From: Herbaspirillum sp. GW103
GTDB lineage: Bacteria; Pseudomonadota; Gammaproteobacteria; Burkholderiales; Burkholderiaceae_D
Assembly: GCF_000261365.1 (NCBI RefSeq)
Contig: NZ_AJVC01000002.1
Coordinates: 248,001 to 312,000 of the forward strand
Length of the DNA stretch: 64,000 bases
Reading direction: 5' to 3'
The notes under the pieces are model-generated. The model did not search any database, was not told the origin of the DNA, and saw only the letters and a program-made list of their open reading frames with translations. The number at the start of each line of letters is the position of its first letter. The first letter of the stretch is position 1. The position numbers were made by a program, and so were the translations under genes. Positions 47,875-55,952 of this stretch are shown here, piece after piece.

Positions 47875-48438
47875 ATGACCATGACCAAGAATCCACCGAA
47901 GACCGACGTCAAGAACAAGCAAGACTTCCACCTCGACAAGGATGCCATCCGCGCCGCCGCCAGGAAGATCGATGACGGTGCCGTCACCGAAGGCTATCGC
48001 GGCAATCGCGAGGAAGTCATCGCCATGTTGAATGACGCCCTGGCCACCGAACTGCTGTGCGTGATGCGCTACAAGCGCCATTACTACACGGCCAAGGGCC
48101 TCAATGTCGAAGCCATCAAGGGCGAGTTTCTGCAGCACGCACAGGAAGAACAGAGCCACGCCGATCAGATTGCCGAACGTATCGTGCAACTCAATGGCGA
48201 ACCCGACTTCAATCCCAAGACCATCGCCGAGCGCAGTCATGCGCAATACGATGAGTCCGACAACATCAAGGACATGGTCCGCGCCAATCTGGTGGAAGAG
48301 CGTGTGGCCATCGAAGCTTATCGCCAGATGATCGAACGCATCGGCGACGATGATCCGACCACCAGGCACATGCTCATCCAGATCATGGCGCAGGAAGAAG
48401 AACACGCCGATGACATGAGCGATCTGCTGGGCCTGTAA
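47875..48438 (+). CDS. Ferritin-like / bacterioferritin-type protein
   Basis: A 187-residue four-helix-bundle protein. The di-iron ligands are laid out as in bacterioferritins: LATELLCVMRYKRHYY, HAQEEQSHADQIAER (E-x-x-H), LVEERVAIEAYRQM and MAQEEEHADDM (E-x-x-H). An N-terminal extension of about 35 residues is lysine-rich. Likely role: iron storage or peroxide detoxification in the cytosol. An ATG two codons downstream is better spaced from GAGAGAAGGA and may be the true start. Confidence 0.88.
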   Translation: MTMTKNPPKTDVKNKQDFHLDKDAIRAAARKIDDGAVTEGYRGNREEVIAMLNDALATELLCVMRYKRHYYTAKGLNVEAIKGEFLQHAQEEQSHADQIAERIVQLNGEPDFNPKTIAERSHAQYDESDNIKDMVRANLVEERVAIEAYRQMIERIGDDDPTTRHMLIQIMAQEEEHADDMSDLLGL

Positions 48439-48511
48439 GCCCACCGCAGTGCCTACTGGAGCAGAAGGATATTTCGGGAATCCATTCCCCCAACTTTGCA
48501 AGGAGACCGAC

Positions 48512-48724
48512 ATGAACTGGGACATCGTTGAAGGCAACTGGAAGCAATTCAAGGGCAAGGCCAAGGAGCAATGGGGCAAGCTGACCGACGATGACCTCGA
48601 CGTCATCGCCGGCAAGCGCGATCAGTTGGCCGGCCGTGTGCAGGAAGCCTACGGCATGAGCAAGGACGAGGCTGAAAAGCAGATCCGCGACTGGGAAGAC
48701 CGCAACAAGGACTGGCGTCAATAA
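48512..48724 (+). CDS. CsbD family stress protein
   Basis: A 70-residue protein starting MNWDIVEGNWKQFKGKAKEQ, the textbook CsbD sequence, then WGKLTDDDLDVIAGKRDQLA and QEAYGMSKDEAEKQI. CsbD proteins are small, charged and strongly induced in general stress, with unknown function. AAGGAGACCGAC precedes the ATG. Confidence 0.95.
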   Translation: MNWDIVEGNWKQFKGKAKEQWGKLTDDDLDVIAGKRDQLAGRVQEAYGMSKDEAEKQIRDWEDRNKDWRQ

Positions 48725-48900
48725 GCCGACCATGCGTGGCGCAGCACCCTAGCCAGGCGCAGGCCCGACGAGGCTGCCGCAAGGTGCTGGTGTATGAGCG
48801 TCAGTGAGTGAAAGTGCAGGACGCAGGCCGGTCCCCATGCCGGCCTGCATAAGAATACGGCCCCAGGCCGCAACCCAAGCAAACCATGAGGAAGGACACA

Positions 48901-49278
48901 ATGAAAAAAATCATCGCAACCATGATCTTCGGCGCAGCCGCTATCGGCCTGCACGGTGCCGCCTTTGCCGCCGATCCGGCAGCGGCCCAGTACAAGGCAG
49001 ACAAGGCCAAGGCTGACGCTGACTACAAGACGGCCAAGAAGAAGTGCGGTCCTCTGAAGGGTAACGACAAGGACGTCTGCGAGAAGCAAGCCAAGGCTGA
49101 TCACGAATCCACCATCGCCGACGCCAAGGCCAAGCGCAAGGGTGCAGAGGCCGACAAGGACGCCATGAAGGACAAGAACGACGCCAACTATGACGTCGCC
49201 AAGGAAAAGTGCGATGCCATGAGCGGCGATGCCAAGGACAAGTGCGTGGCCAACGCCAAGGCCAAGTACGGCAAGTAA
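48901..49278 (+). CDS. Periplasmic Lys/Ala/Asp-rich protein with two CX10C motifs
   Basis: A 125-residue exported protein with signal peptide MKKIIATMIFGAAAIGLHGA ending at AFAA. The mature part is helical and repeats a unit: YKTAKKKCGPLKG...C (C49/C60) and YDVAKEKCDAMSG...C (C104/C115). Both have exactly ten residues between cysteines and the pattern YxxAKxxCxx[LM]xG. The same unit occurs once in the protein encoded at 54853. No known domain was recognised. GAGGAAGGACACA precedes the ATG. Confidence 0.8.
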   Translation: MKKIIATMIFGAAAIGLHGAAFAADPAAAQYKADKAKADADYKTAKKKCGPLKGNDKDVCEKQAKADHESTIADAKAKRKGAEADKDAMKDKNDANYDVAKEKCDAMSGDAKDKCVANAKAKYGK

Positions 49279-49350
49279 TTTCGCTGGCAAGAACCCATTG
49301 CCTTCCTGACGCAATCACCTGATTGCGCAACAACTCAAAGGAGTTTCATC

Positions 49351-49680
49351 ATGTCGCTGACCAAAATGTCCCTCACCAAGCGTTTCCTCGGTTTCTTCCT
49401 GGCCCTGTTCATGGTTTCCCTGGTGGGCTGCGCCTCCAGCCCCGGCAAGGAAGGCACCGGCGAGTACGTCGATGATGCCGTCATCACCACCAAGGTGAAG
49501 GCCGCCATCTTCAATGAACCGAACCTGAAGTCCGCGGAAATCAATGTCGAAACCTACAAGGGCGTGGTCCAGCTCTCCGGCTTCGTCTCCAGCTCGACCT
49601 CCGCTGCCCGCGCCACCGAACTGGCTCGTGGCGTCAAGGGTGTGGTCTCGGTACGTAATGACCTGCGCCTGAAGCAATAA
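49351..49680 (+). CDS. BON domain lipoprotein
   Basis: A 109-residue lipoprotein. The signal sequence ends in the lipobox LVGCAS, then a BON domain follows: YVDDAVITTKVKAAIFNEPN, VETYKGVVQLSGFVSS and VKGVVSVRNDL. It resembles OsmY/Kbp-type osmotic-stress proteins, anchored here by lipid. AAAGGAGTTTCATC precedes the ATG. Confidence 0.92.
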   Translation: MSLTKMSLTKRFLGFFLALFMVSLVGCASSPGKEGTGEYVDDAVITTKVKAAIFNEPNLKSAEINVETYKGVVQLSGFVSSSTSAARATELARGVKGVVSVRNDLRLKQ

Positions 49681-50021
49681 GCCGGGGAACTTGCAAGCGC
49701 GTGACCGGTCTCTTGACCGGTCCGCGCTTTGTCAGTTCGTGGACTGCCGCTTGCCAAGCGCATCGCAACGATCCGGTGCGTTTCGCAAGAAGACAGGTCA
49801 GGACCTGTCAGGTATAGTTGGAACACGTTGCTGCCACGCAGGGGCAGGCCACCGGCCTGTCAGGACAGGGAGGCAGCGACGAAGAAGGCCGCAGACCGTG
49901 CATCGATCATGTTGCCGTACGCAATCATGTGCAGGGTCCGGTACGGAATCGAGTACAAACATAAAACAGGTCCCATCAGCGCCCAGGGCGCTGAAGTTTC
50001 AATTCACCGCTCAAAAATGCT
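49681..50021. other. Regulatory gap of 341 bp before the LuxR-type response regulator
   Basis: Contains two related inverted repeats (49792-49809 and 49857-49870) and a TATAGT -10-like element at 49813-49818. No gene is seen. Confidence 0.5.
49792..49870. promoter_or_regulatory. Paired inverted repeats before the response regulator gene
   Basis: GACAGGTC-AG-GACCTGTC (49792-49809) is a perfect repeat with 8-bp arms, immediately followed by AGGTATAGT. A second site, CCTGTC-AG-GACAGG (49857-49870), shares the CCTGTCAGG core with it. Centres are about 63 bp apart, six helical turns. Confidence 0.6.
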
Positions 50022-50651
50022 ATGACAAAAATACTTGTAGTCGATGACCACGCGGTCGTACGGGCAGGTGTGCACCACTTCATTTCGGAAATTCCGTCGA
50101 TGGAAATCGGCGGCGAGGCCAGCACGGCGGAAGAAGCCATCCGCCTGGTGCGTACCCAGGACTGGGATATCGTGTTGCTCGATATCGCCATGCCCGACAA
50201 GAGTGGCGTGGAAGTCTTGAAGCAGATCAAGCGTGAAAAGCCGGAGCTGCCGGTGCTGATGCTGTCGATGCACCCCGAGAGCCGCTATGCGGTGCAGGTG
50301 CTGCGCAGCGGCGCCTCCGGCTACGTGCAGAAGGAAGCGCTGGCCACCGAGCTGGTCAACGCCATCAACACCATCCTGCGCGGGCACAAGTACATCAGCT
50401 ACGGCGTGGCCGAGCTGCTCACCAGCGAGCCGGTGGATTCCGAGAAGCCGCTGCACGAGACGCTCTCGCAGCGCGAGTACGAGATCTTCTACAAGCTTGG
50501 CCAGGGCCAGGGCGTGACGCAGATCGCCGACGAGCTGTGCCTGTCGGTCAAGACGGTCAGTACCTACCGTTCGCGGGTGCTGCAGAAGATGAGCATGACC
50601 AATAACGCGGACATCATTTATTACGCGATCAAGAACAACCTGATCGACTGA
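50022..50651 (+). CDS. LuxR/NarL family response regulator
   Basis: A 209-residue regulator. Receiver domain: VVDDHAVVRAGVHHFI with the acidic pocket, phosphoacceptor D54 in LLDIAMPDKSG, and the conserved lysine in YVQKEALATE. DNA-binding domain: LSQREYEIFYKLGQGQGVTQ then CLSVKTVSTYRSRVL, the LuxR helix-turn-helix. It forms a two-component unit with the receiver-only gene and the histidine kinase that follow. No strong ribosome-binding site is visible. Paired inverted repeats lie at its promoter. Confidence 0.94.
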   Translation: MTKILVVDDHAVVRAGVHHFISEIPSMEIGGEASTAEEAIRLVRTQDWDIVLLDIAMPDKSGVEVLKQIKREKPELPVLMLSMHPESRYAVQVLRSGASGYVQKEALATELVNAINTILRGHKYISYGVAELLTSEPVDSEKPLHETLSQREYEIFYKLGQGQGVTQIADELCLSVKTVSTYRSRVLQKMSMTNNADIIYYAIKNNLID

Positions 50652-50717
50652 GCCCTGACACCCCGGGCGGATATGTTGCCGTGACGGCCGATCTGGCCGC
50701 GCGGCAGGCAAGGAAAA

Positions 50718-51230
50718 GTGGTACGGCGCATCATGGATGACATTCTCAACAGCAGGCTCCAGCGCGACAGCGACGGGACGTCCTTGCGGATCTTCCTGGT
50801 GGAGGATTCGGAGGACGTACGGGACCTGATCGTGGAGAGCCTGGCCGAGATCGCCGGTGTACGCCTGGTGGGGTACGCCGAGAGCGAGCTGGAGGCGTTG
50901 CGCCATCTGCGTGAGAACAGCTATGACGTCCTGATCCTGGATATCCAGTTGAAGCAGGGCAATGGCATGAGCCTGCTGCAGGCGCTGGCCCGCTCCAATA
51001 CGCGGCGCCAGAGTGAGCTCAAGGTGGTGTTCAGCAATCATGTGAGTCCGACGTATCGGCGCGTGGGAGTGCAATGCGGGGTGCAGCACTTCTTCGACAA
51101 GTCTTCGGAACTGCCGCTGCTGTGCGATCTGCTGGAGGAACTGGCCAGACAGAGAGCAGGGCGAACCGGGCGGAGTTCGTCGAGCAACAATACGCCACCG
51201 CAGGGGCCGGCCCAGACGGGCGGGATGTAA
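50718..51230 (+). CDS. Receiver-only response regulator
   Basis: A protein of 170 residues from GTG at 50718 (165 from ATG at 50733). It has one receiver domain and no output domain: IFLVEDSEDVRDLI, phosphoacceptor aspartate in LILDIQLKQGNG (D75 from the GTG) and the lysine in FFDKSSELPL. The C-terminal 25 residues are polar and probably disordered. It may act as a phosphate sink or connector for the kinase encoded at 51391. It lies 66 bp after the LuxR-type regulator. Confidence 0.87.
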   Translation: MVRRIMDDILNSRLQRDSDGTSLRIFLVEDSEDVRDLIVESLAEIAGVRLVGYAESELEALRHLRENSYDVLILDIQLKQGNGMSLLQALARSNTRRQSELKVVFSNHVSPTYRRVGVQCGVQHFFDKSSELPLLCDLLEELARQRAGRTGRSSSSNNTPPQGPAQTGGM

Positions 51231-51390
51231 GTTTTTTTGCTGCATCAATTTGCGCAGCCAGCCAGCATGTCGCCAGGGCAGTTCGGCGCGACCTTGATGG
51301 ACCAGACAATCAGAACCGATCATGGCAGGCACGCCGCCACAATAGGCGCGCATGTGGCACGGGTCGCACTAGAGCAAGGGATTTTCGACG

Positions 51391-53424
51391 ATGCAGAAGA
51401 ACAATGACGGCCTTCGTCCGTCCTCCGCCGATCTCCAGAACAGCGCATCGGTAGAGTATTTTGCCGCGTCCCACGCGCATGACAGCAGCATGGTGACGCT
51501 GTCCATGGGCCTGTCCATGGCAGTGATCCTGCTGGGTGTGGTGGTGCTGGTGACGGGCTTGCTGGGCGAGGAATACCGGCGTTTGCTCTCGGGCCTGCTG
51601 GAGGTACGGGAGGTGACGGCAGCGGGCTTCATTCTGGGCGCTTCGGCGCTCTATCTGCGCTGCATGAATTCGAGTGCCCGCCGACCCTCCCTGCGCCAGC
51701 TGGGCACTGCGCTGGCCGCACTGCTGCTGGTGCTGGGCCTGGCCACACTGGTGCATGGGGGCATCGTTTTTCTGGGATGGCTGCCGCTGGATGGCACCCA
51801 TCCGATCTCGCCGCTGGCCATTTCCCCCTTGCTGTCGGTGGGCTTCGTGCTGATGGCCCTGGCCCTGCTGCTGCAGGACTGGCGCCTGCTGGGCGGTTAT
51901 TATCCGGCTGAATACCTGTCCTTCACGCTGGTGGGCTTGTCGGCCATTCCGCTGGTGGGCTATCTGTATGACGTGCCCCAGTTCATCTATCTCGATTTTC
52001 CGCTGCCGGTATCGCTGCTCTCGGCGCTGGTGTTCGCTCTGCTGGGGGCGGCGCTGCTGATGGCGCGTCCCTCCCATGCGCTCATGGCCGTGATCCTGCG
52101 CATCGCGCCGGGCGGCCAGATGCTGCGCCACCTGCTGCCGCAGACCTTGTTCCTGCTGCTGGCCTTCAGTCTGTTGCTCAACTGGGGCATGACGCATGGC
52201 TGGATCCTGCCGGAACTGGTGCTGCCGACGCTGACGCTGATCAACGGCGTGATCGTGCTCTTCATCTTCTGGGGCTCGGCCAGCCGGCTCGACAGCGAAT
52301 ATGGCGAGCGTACGCGCAATGCGCAGAAGCTGGCCGAAACCAGTGCTCTGCTCAATGCCGTCAGTGAAAGCACCAGCGATCCGATCTTCGTCAAGAACCG
52401 ACAGGGCCTGATGATCTTTGCCAACCCGGCGACCTTGCACAAGCTGGGCAAGACCTGGGAAGAGACCATGTACCGTTCCAGTCGCGAGCTCTTCATGGTG
52501 CAGGAAGAGGCCGATGTCGTGGATCGCGATGACCGCCGCGTCATGGCCTCGGGCAAGCCCGAGAAGCTGGAGCAGACGTTGCACTTGCCCGAAGGCGTGG
52601 TGACCTTCCAGACCGCCAAGGTGCCCTGGTTCGGCAAGGATGGCAGCGTACAGGGCGTCATCGGCATCAGCACCGATATCACCGAGCGCAAGCAGGCCGA
52701 GGATGAATTGCGCCAGCGCGAAAGCCAGCTGGAGAAGACCGTGATCCAGCGTACCGCGCTGCTGCGCGAACTGACCAATCACCTGGAGACGGTGCGCGAG
52801 GAAGAAAAACGCGCCATCGCGCGCGAGCTGCACGACAACATGGGGGCGTCGCTGACGGCCTTGTCGATGCACCTGGAGGGGGTTTACCAGATCCTGCCGC
52901 CGGATGAAAAATGGGCCGACCGCAAGACCCGCATGCAGGGCCTGATGAAATCGCTGGTCGCCACCACGCGGCGCATCCAGACCGAGCTGCGGCCCAATAC
53001 GCTGGACCTGTTCGGCCTGAAGGCAGCGATCTCCGAACAGCTCGACGAACTGCATGAGCGCACCGGCATTGCCTGCCACGCCAGCCTGCCCGATGAAGAC
53101 GTGGACGTGGGGCATGAGATGGAAATCGCCATCTACCGCATGTTGCAGGAAATGCTCAACAACGTGACCAAGCACGCCAAGGCCAGCAAGGTCGACGTGA
53201 TCCTCGACGTCGACGAGGATCACGTGGCGCTGACCGTGCGTGACGATGGCGTGGGTATTCCCGAAGAGCGGCGCGACAACCACAAGACCTACGGTCTGCG
53301 CGGTCTGCGCGAACGGGCCACGTTCTTTGGCGGAGAGGTCGATATCCGCTCCACGCCGGGCAAGGGGGCGCTCATCAGCATCAGCCTGCCGATCCGTCCC
53401 GAGCTGGTCTCCAGCGAGACCTGA
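51391..53424 (+). CDS. Membrane histidine kinase, NarX/DegS-like (HisKA_3)
   Basis: A 677-residue sensor kinase. About eight membrane helices fill residues 30-305. A PAS domain follows (LLNAVSESTSDPIFVKNRQG to GVIGISTDITERKQ, about 325-445), then a coiled coil. The HisKA_3 dimerisation region carries the phosphorylated H481 in RAIARELHDNMGASLTAL. The ATPase domain has MLQEMLNNVTKHAKAS (N box), VRDDGVGI (G1) and YGLRGLRERATFFGG. This class pairs with LuxR-type regulators, here the one at 50022. The multi-helix input domain suggests sensing within the membrane; the signal is unknown. Confidence 0.93.
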   Translation: MQKNNDGLRPSSADLQNSASVEYFAASHAHDSSMVTLSMGLSMAVILLGVVVLVTGLLGEEYRRLLSGLLEVREVTAAGFILGASALYLRCMNSSARRPSLRQLGTALAALLLVLGLATLVHGGIVFLGWLPLDGTHPISPLAISPLLSVGFVLMALALLLQDWRLLGGYYPAEYLSFTLVGLSAIPLVGYLYDVPQFIYLDFPLPVSLLSALVFALLGAALLMARPSHALMAVILRIAPGGQMLRHLLPQTLFLLLAFSLLLNWGMTHGWILPELVLPTLTLINGVIVLFIFWGSASRLDSEYGERTRNAQKLAETSALLNAVSESTSDPIFVKNRQGLMIFANPATLHKLGKTWEETMYRSSRELFMVQEEADVVDRDDRRVMASGKPEKLEQTLHLPEGVVTFQTAKVPWFGKDGSVQGVIGISTDITERKQAEDELRQRESQLEKTVIQRTALLRELTNHLETVREEEKRAIARELHDNMGASLTALSMHLEGVYQILPPDEKWADRKTRMQGLMKSLVATTRRIQTELRPNTLDLFGLKAAISEQLDELHERTGIACHASLPDEDVDVGHEMEIAIYRMLQEMLNNVTKHAKASKVDVILDVDEDHVALTVRDDGVGIPEERRDNHKTYGLRGLRERATFFGGEVDIRSTPGKGALISISLPIRPELVSSET

Positions 53425-53467
53425 AGGGCCTGCGCAGCACTGCCTTCACGATCCAGTCATCCCCTCT

Positions 53468-53492
53468 GAAAGCCGCCCCCAGGGCGGCTTTC
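53468..53492 (+). terminator. Hairpin after the kinase gene
   Basis: GAAAGCCGCCC-CCA-GGGCGGCTTTC is a perfect 11-bp stem followed by TGCGTTTT, 44 bp past the stop. Confidence 0.7.
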
Positions 53493-53714
53493 TGCGTTTT
53501 GGTGAGTTTTTCTGTGCGGTCCGTTTTTCCGTCACGGGTTTTCGTTTTTTCCTACGCGCGAAAGGGCGACTCTCTTATGTCGCCGCCAAAGGCTCATCGT
53601 TACCATGGATTCATCGTCACACACCGCCCGACGGGCCGCAAGACGTGACGGAGCCGGCAGTGCGCCCAGTGCGACGCCGGATGACCATCAGGCAAACAAT
53701 CCAAAGGAGCCATC

Positions 53715-53885
53715 ATGAACAAGGACCAGATCAAAGGCAGCTTGAAGGAAGCGGCAGGCAAGGTGCAGCAGAAGACCGGTGAGCTGACCGGCAATACCAG
53801 CCAACAGGTCAAGGGCGCCGCCAAGCAGGTCGAGGGCAATGTCCAGAAGACCTATGGTGATGCCAAGGAAGCGGCCAAGGACTGA
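53715..53885 (+). CDS. CsbD family stress protein (short form)
   Basis: A 56-residue protein starting MNKDQIKGSLKEAAGKVQQK and continuing TGELTGNTSQQVKGAAKQVE, the short CsbD form (compare E. coli YjbJ). AAAGGAGCCATC precedes the ATG. A TTTTTTCCTACG at 53545-53556 in its promoter gap resembles the island motif. It is the third CsbD-like gene of the island. Confidence 0.94.
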   Translation: MNKDQIKGSLKEAAGKVQQKTGELTGNTSQQVKGAAKQVEGNVQKTYGDAKEAAKD

Positions 53886-53946
53886 GTCTCCTGACCCGGA
53901 TGTTCCGGCAGGGCGTGCGGGTCGGGAAGAGGATGCCGGAAGCGCT

Positions 53947-53964
53947 TGTAGGAAAACGCCTACA
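53947..53964. promoter_or_regulatory. TGTAGG-N6-CCTACA inverted repeat
   Basis: Perfect 6-bp arms with the spacer AAAACG, 150 bp before the gene at 54115. It is the most symmetrical member of the recurring island motif. Confidence 0.5.
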
Positions 53965-54114
53965 CCAATATCGGAAACGGCTGATTTTGTGATGCAGCAA
54001 TTTCCGCGACCATGTGGTCATGGTGCTGGTAGAGCCGTGAATTGCCAAAGAGTTCACGGTTTGCCGCATGAAATTTTTGCTCACCGCCAGAAGGGATCCC
54101 TGAAAGGGCAGACC

Positions 54115-54480
54115 ATGAAAAAAACAGTCGGTATTTGCATGCTGGCAGCCGCTTCGGCTTTCGCCTCTCACGCCTTCGCTGAAACTCCCCAAACCGTTGA
54201 CGGCGCTGCGCGCTGGTCGGCTTCCACGATGGACCGTCACATGCCGGTCGATGCGGCGCGTCTGCATACGCTGGGGCAGAAAAAATTCCGTTACATGGAC
54301 ATGGCCGAGACCCGGCGCTCCAAATCCCTGCTGAATGCCGTCTTGCTCTATGGCACCCGTGCCGAAGGCAAGGCAGGGGATGGGCAACGCGGCAACGCCA
54401 AGGCCGCACCCAGCATACCGGTTTATCGTGATCATGCGCAGCCTCGGCGGCCGCGCGTGATCATGCGCCCGTCGACCTGA
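54115..54480 (+). CDS. Exported hypothetical protein
   Basis: A 121-residue protein with a signal peptide (VGICMLAAASAFASHAFA). The mature part has no domain I recognise; it contains DGAARWSASTMDRHMPVDAA and a basic Pro/Arg-rich C-terminus. GGGCAG before the ATG at 54115 is a weak ribosome-binding site. It lies inside the stress island, behind the TGTAGG-type repeat. Confidence 0.65.
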   Translation: MKKTVGICMLAAASAFASHAFAETPQTVDGAARWSASTMDRHMPVDAARLHTLGQKKFRYMDMAETRRSKSLLNAVLLYGTRAEGKAGDGQRGNAKAAPSIPVYRDHAQPRRPRVIMRPST

Positions 54481-54524
54481 GCGGCGGCCGCATTCTCTCA
54501 TTGGATAAAGAGGAAGGAGTCATC

Positions 54525-54740
54525 ATGAAGACCATGCAGAAACTGGCAGTGACCTCGGTCGCCATCTGTGCCTTTGCCGCCCTGACCGGTTGCAGCGGCA
54601 TGACCCAGCAGGACAAGAACACCGCCATCGGTGCCGGTGCCGGTGCCGTGGGTGGCGCCGTACTCACCGGTGGCAGCGCCATCGGGACCGTCGGCGGTGC
54701 CGCCGTGGGCGGTGTGATCGGCAATCAGGTCGGCAAATAA
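54525..54740 (+). CDS. Glycine-zipper lipoprotein (OsmB-like)
   Basis: A 71-residue lipoprotein starting MKTMQKLAVTSVAICAFAAL with lipobox LTGCSG. The mature part is a glycine zipper: NTAIGAGAGAVGGAVLTGGS and GTVGGAAVGGVIGNQVGK. This is the layout of OsmB and related osmotically induced outer-membrane lipoproteins. AGGAAGGAGTCATC precedes the ATG. Confidence 0.9.
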   Translation: MKTMQKLAVTSVAICAFAALTGCSGMTQQDKNTAIGAGAGAVGGAVLTGGSAIGTVGGAAVGGVIGNQVGK

Positions 54741-54779
54741 TCCGCTGGCGCTGCCCTGACAACAGGGGCAGCCACATCA

Positions 54780-54813
54780 ACAACGCCGCCACGGGGTGAC
54801 CCGTGGCGGCGTT
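54780..54813. terminator. Long hairpin after the glycine-zipper gene
   Basis: CAACGCCGCCACGGG and CCCGTGGCGGCGTTG form a perfect 15-bp stem around GTGA between convergent genes. There is no T-run on the plus side, so it may act as an mRNA end-stabiliser or a weak terminator for both. Confidence 0.55.
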
Positions 54814-54852
54814 GTCGCATCTGCTGCATGGGCATGGGCCGGCTTATCGGGC

Positions 54853-55233
54853 TTATCGGGCAGCGCGCTTGCGTGAGTGGGAGTGTGCTGCCGGTTTGGT
54901 CGGGGTAGTCTCGGGCTGGGCCGCCTTGTAATCATTGAAGATGCGCAGGGCGCGCGCCGTGTCCTGCTTCCTGGCCTCGGCGGCCTGCTGGCGGCAGGCT
55001 GCGGCCTCCTTCCCCTTGAGCTTGAGGCACTCCTTCTTCGCTTGCGCATAGGCGGCAGCGGTTTCCTTGTTGAGGTTGTCCAGGCGCTGTTGCGGGCTGT
55101 TGTCCTCCTGATACCAGCGTGGCGGATCGGATTGGCTGACATCTTCTTCAGCGGCGTGCGTGGTACCGGCGCAGAGCATGGTCAGGGCCGCCAGGAAAGC
55201 GGGCAGGGTGGAAGCGAGCAATTTATTGTTCAT
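54853..55233 (-). CDS. Exported hypothetical protein with one CX10C motif
   Basis: A 126-residue protein with a signal peptide ending CAGTTHAA. The helical middle contains YAQAKKECLKLKG...C (C69/C80). This is the same YxxAKxxCxxLxG-plus-cysteine unit found twice in the protein at 48901, with identical ten-residue spacing. The C-terminus is basic with His/Ser/Arg. No known family recognised. It reads towards the glycine-zipper gene, with a long shared hairpin between them. Confidence 0.68.
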   Translation of the reverse strand: MNNKLLASTLPAFLAALTMLCAGTTHAAEEDVSQSDPPRWYQEDNSPQQRLDNLNKETAAAYAQAKKECLKLKGKEAAACRQQAAEARKQDTARALRIFNDYKAAQPETTPTKPAAHSHSRKRAAR

Positions 55234-55320
55234 CTGGTGTCAGCCTCATCACGTTACGGGACAGGGGGCCGATCGCGTGAGCTGGCCTCGGCACAATGCG
55301 AGGCGACGCGCACAAGCAAA

Positions 55321-55353
55321 CGGCGCGGTCGGTGACAGGCACCGACCGCGCCG
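55321..55353. terminator. Strong hairpin between the CX10C gene and the DUF3309 gene
   Basis: CGGCGCGGTCGGTG and CACCGACCGCGCCG are perfect 14-bp arms around ACAGG, followed by TTTT on the plus side. It lies between two minus-strand genes and could end the DUF3309 transcript. Confidence 0.6.
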
Positions 55354-55443
55354 TTTTCCCGTCCGCCACCGGATGGTATCAGGCTTGCGGGAGGGGAGGG
55401 TAGGGGCGCAGGACAGTCGGACAGGCCCAACTGTCGCCCCGCC

Positions 55444-55602
55444 TTATATCTTGCCCAGCAGTAGCAGGATCAGCAGGATGATGACGATGGTGCCAGCAAT
55501 ACCGCTGGGACCATAGCCCCAGCCGCGACTGTGCGGCCAGGCCGGAATCACGCCCAGCAGGATCAGGATCAGGACGATGAGCAGGATGGTACCGAGGGTC
55601 AT
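55444..55602 (-). CDS. DUF3309 family small membrane protein
   Basis: A 52-residue protein made of two hydrophobic helices: MTLGTILLIVLILILLGVIP and GIAGTIVIILLILLLLGKI, joined by AWPHSRGWGYGPS. This is the DUF3309 pattern. AAAGGAGAACCTCC precedes the ATG. Function unknown; genes of this family are common in stress-linked small-gene clusters. Confidence 0.9.
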   Translation of the reverse strand: MTLGTILLIVLILILLGVIPAWPHSRGWGYGPSGIAGTIVIILLILLLLGKI

Positions 55603-55922
55603 GGAGGTTCTCCTTTCTTATTGAGTTCGTTCTTGCCCGCCAGGGTGCAAGCGCCGGGTCAATCGTGAAGCTGGACCCATCTTAGGGGGAGCGCGGCCGC
55701 GGCACGATCAGCGCGCCACGCAATGTGCTGTAGGAAAACCCGGCAAGCGCGGGTAGGTAACCGCGCCCCAGCGAGCGCTGCCAACTTGGTGCAAAGCACA
55801 ATGGAAGTGCGGCCCGCGCCCGATTTGATCGCGCCGGACAGCTGCTGCCGGCCGCCCTGGCACGCCTGGAGGCTGCCCGCAATCGCAGTGCCGGCAAGGC
55901 TTTACGGTCGGTGATCCGGTTC
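55603..55922. other. Divergent gap before the nitrate promoter
   Basis: TGTAGGAAAAC at 55729-55739, another copy of the island motif, lies upstream of the DUF3309 gene. The rest is GC-rich without a supportable gene. Binding sites for a sigma-54 activator would be expected in this stretch, but no clear palindrome was found by eye. Confidence 0.4.
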
Positions 55923-55938
55923 TGGCACGCTCTTTGCT
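55923..55938 (+). promoter_or_regulatory. Sigma-54 promoter of the nitrate transport operon
   Basis: TGGCACG-CTCT-TTGCT matches the -24/-12 sigma-54 consensus at every conserved position, with correct GG-to-GC spacing. Nitrogen-regulated transcription through NtrC is the obvious inference. Confidence 0.85.
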
Positions 55939-55952
55939 GAACTCCGGACAAA

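Noticed and set aside
51310-53283. 657-codon minus-strand frame opposite the histidine kinase
   Set aside because: Shadow frame, His/Gln-rich; all kinase motifs are on the plus strand.
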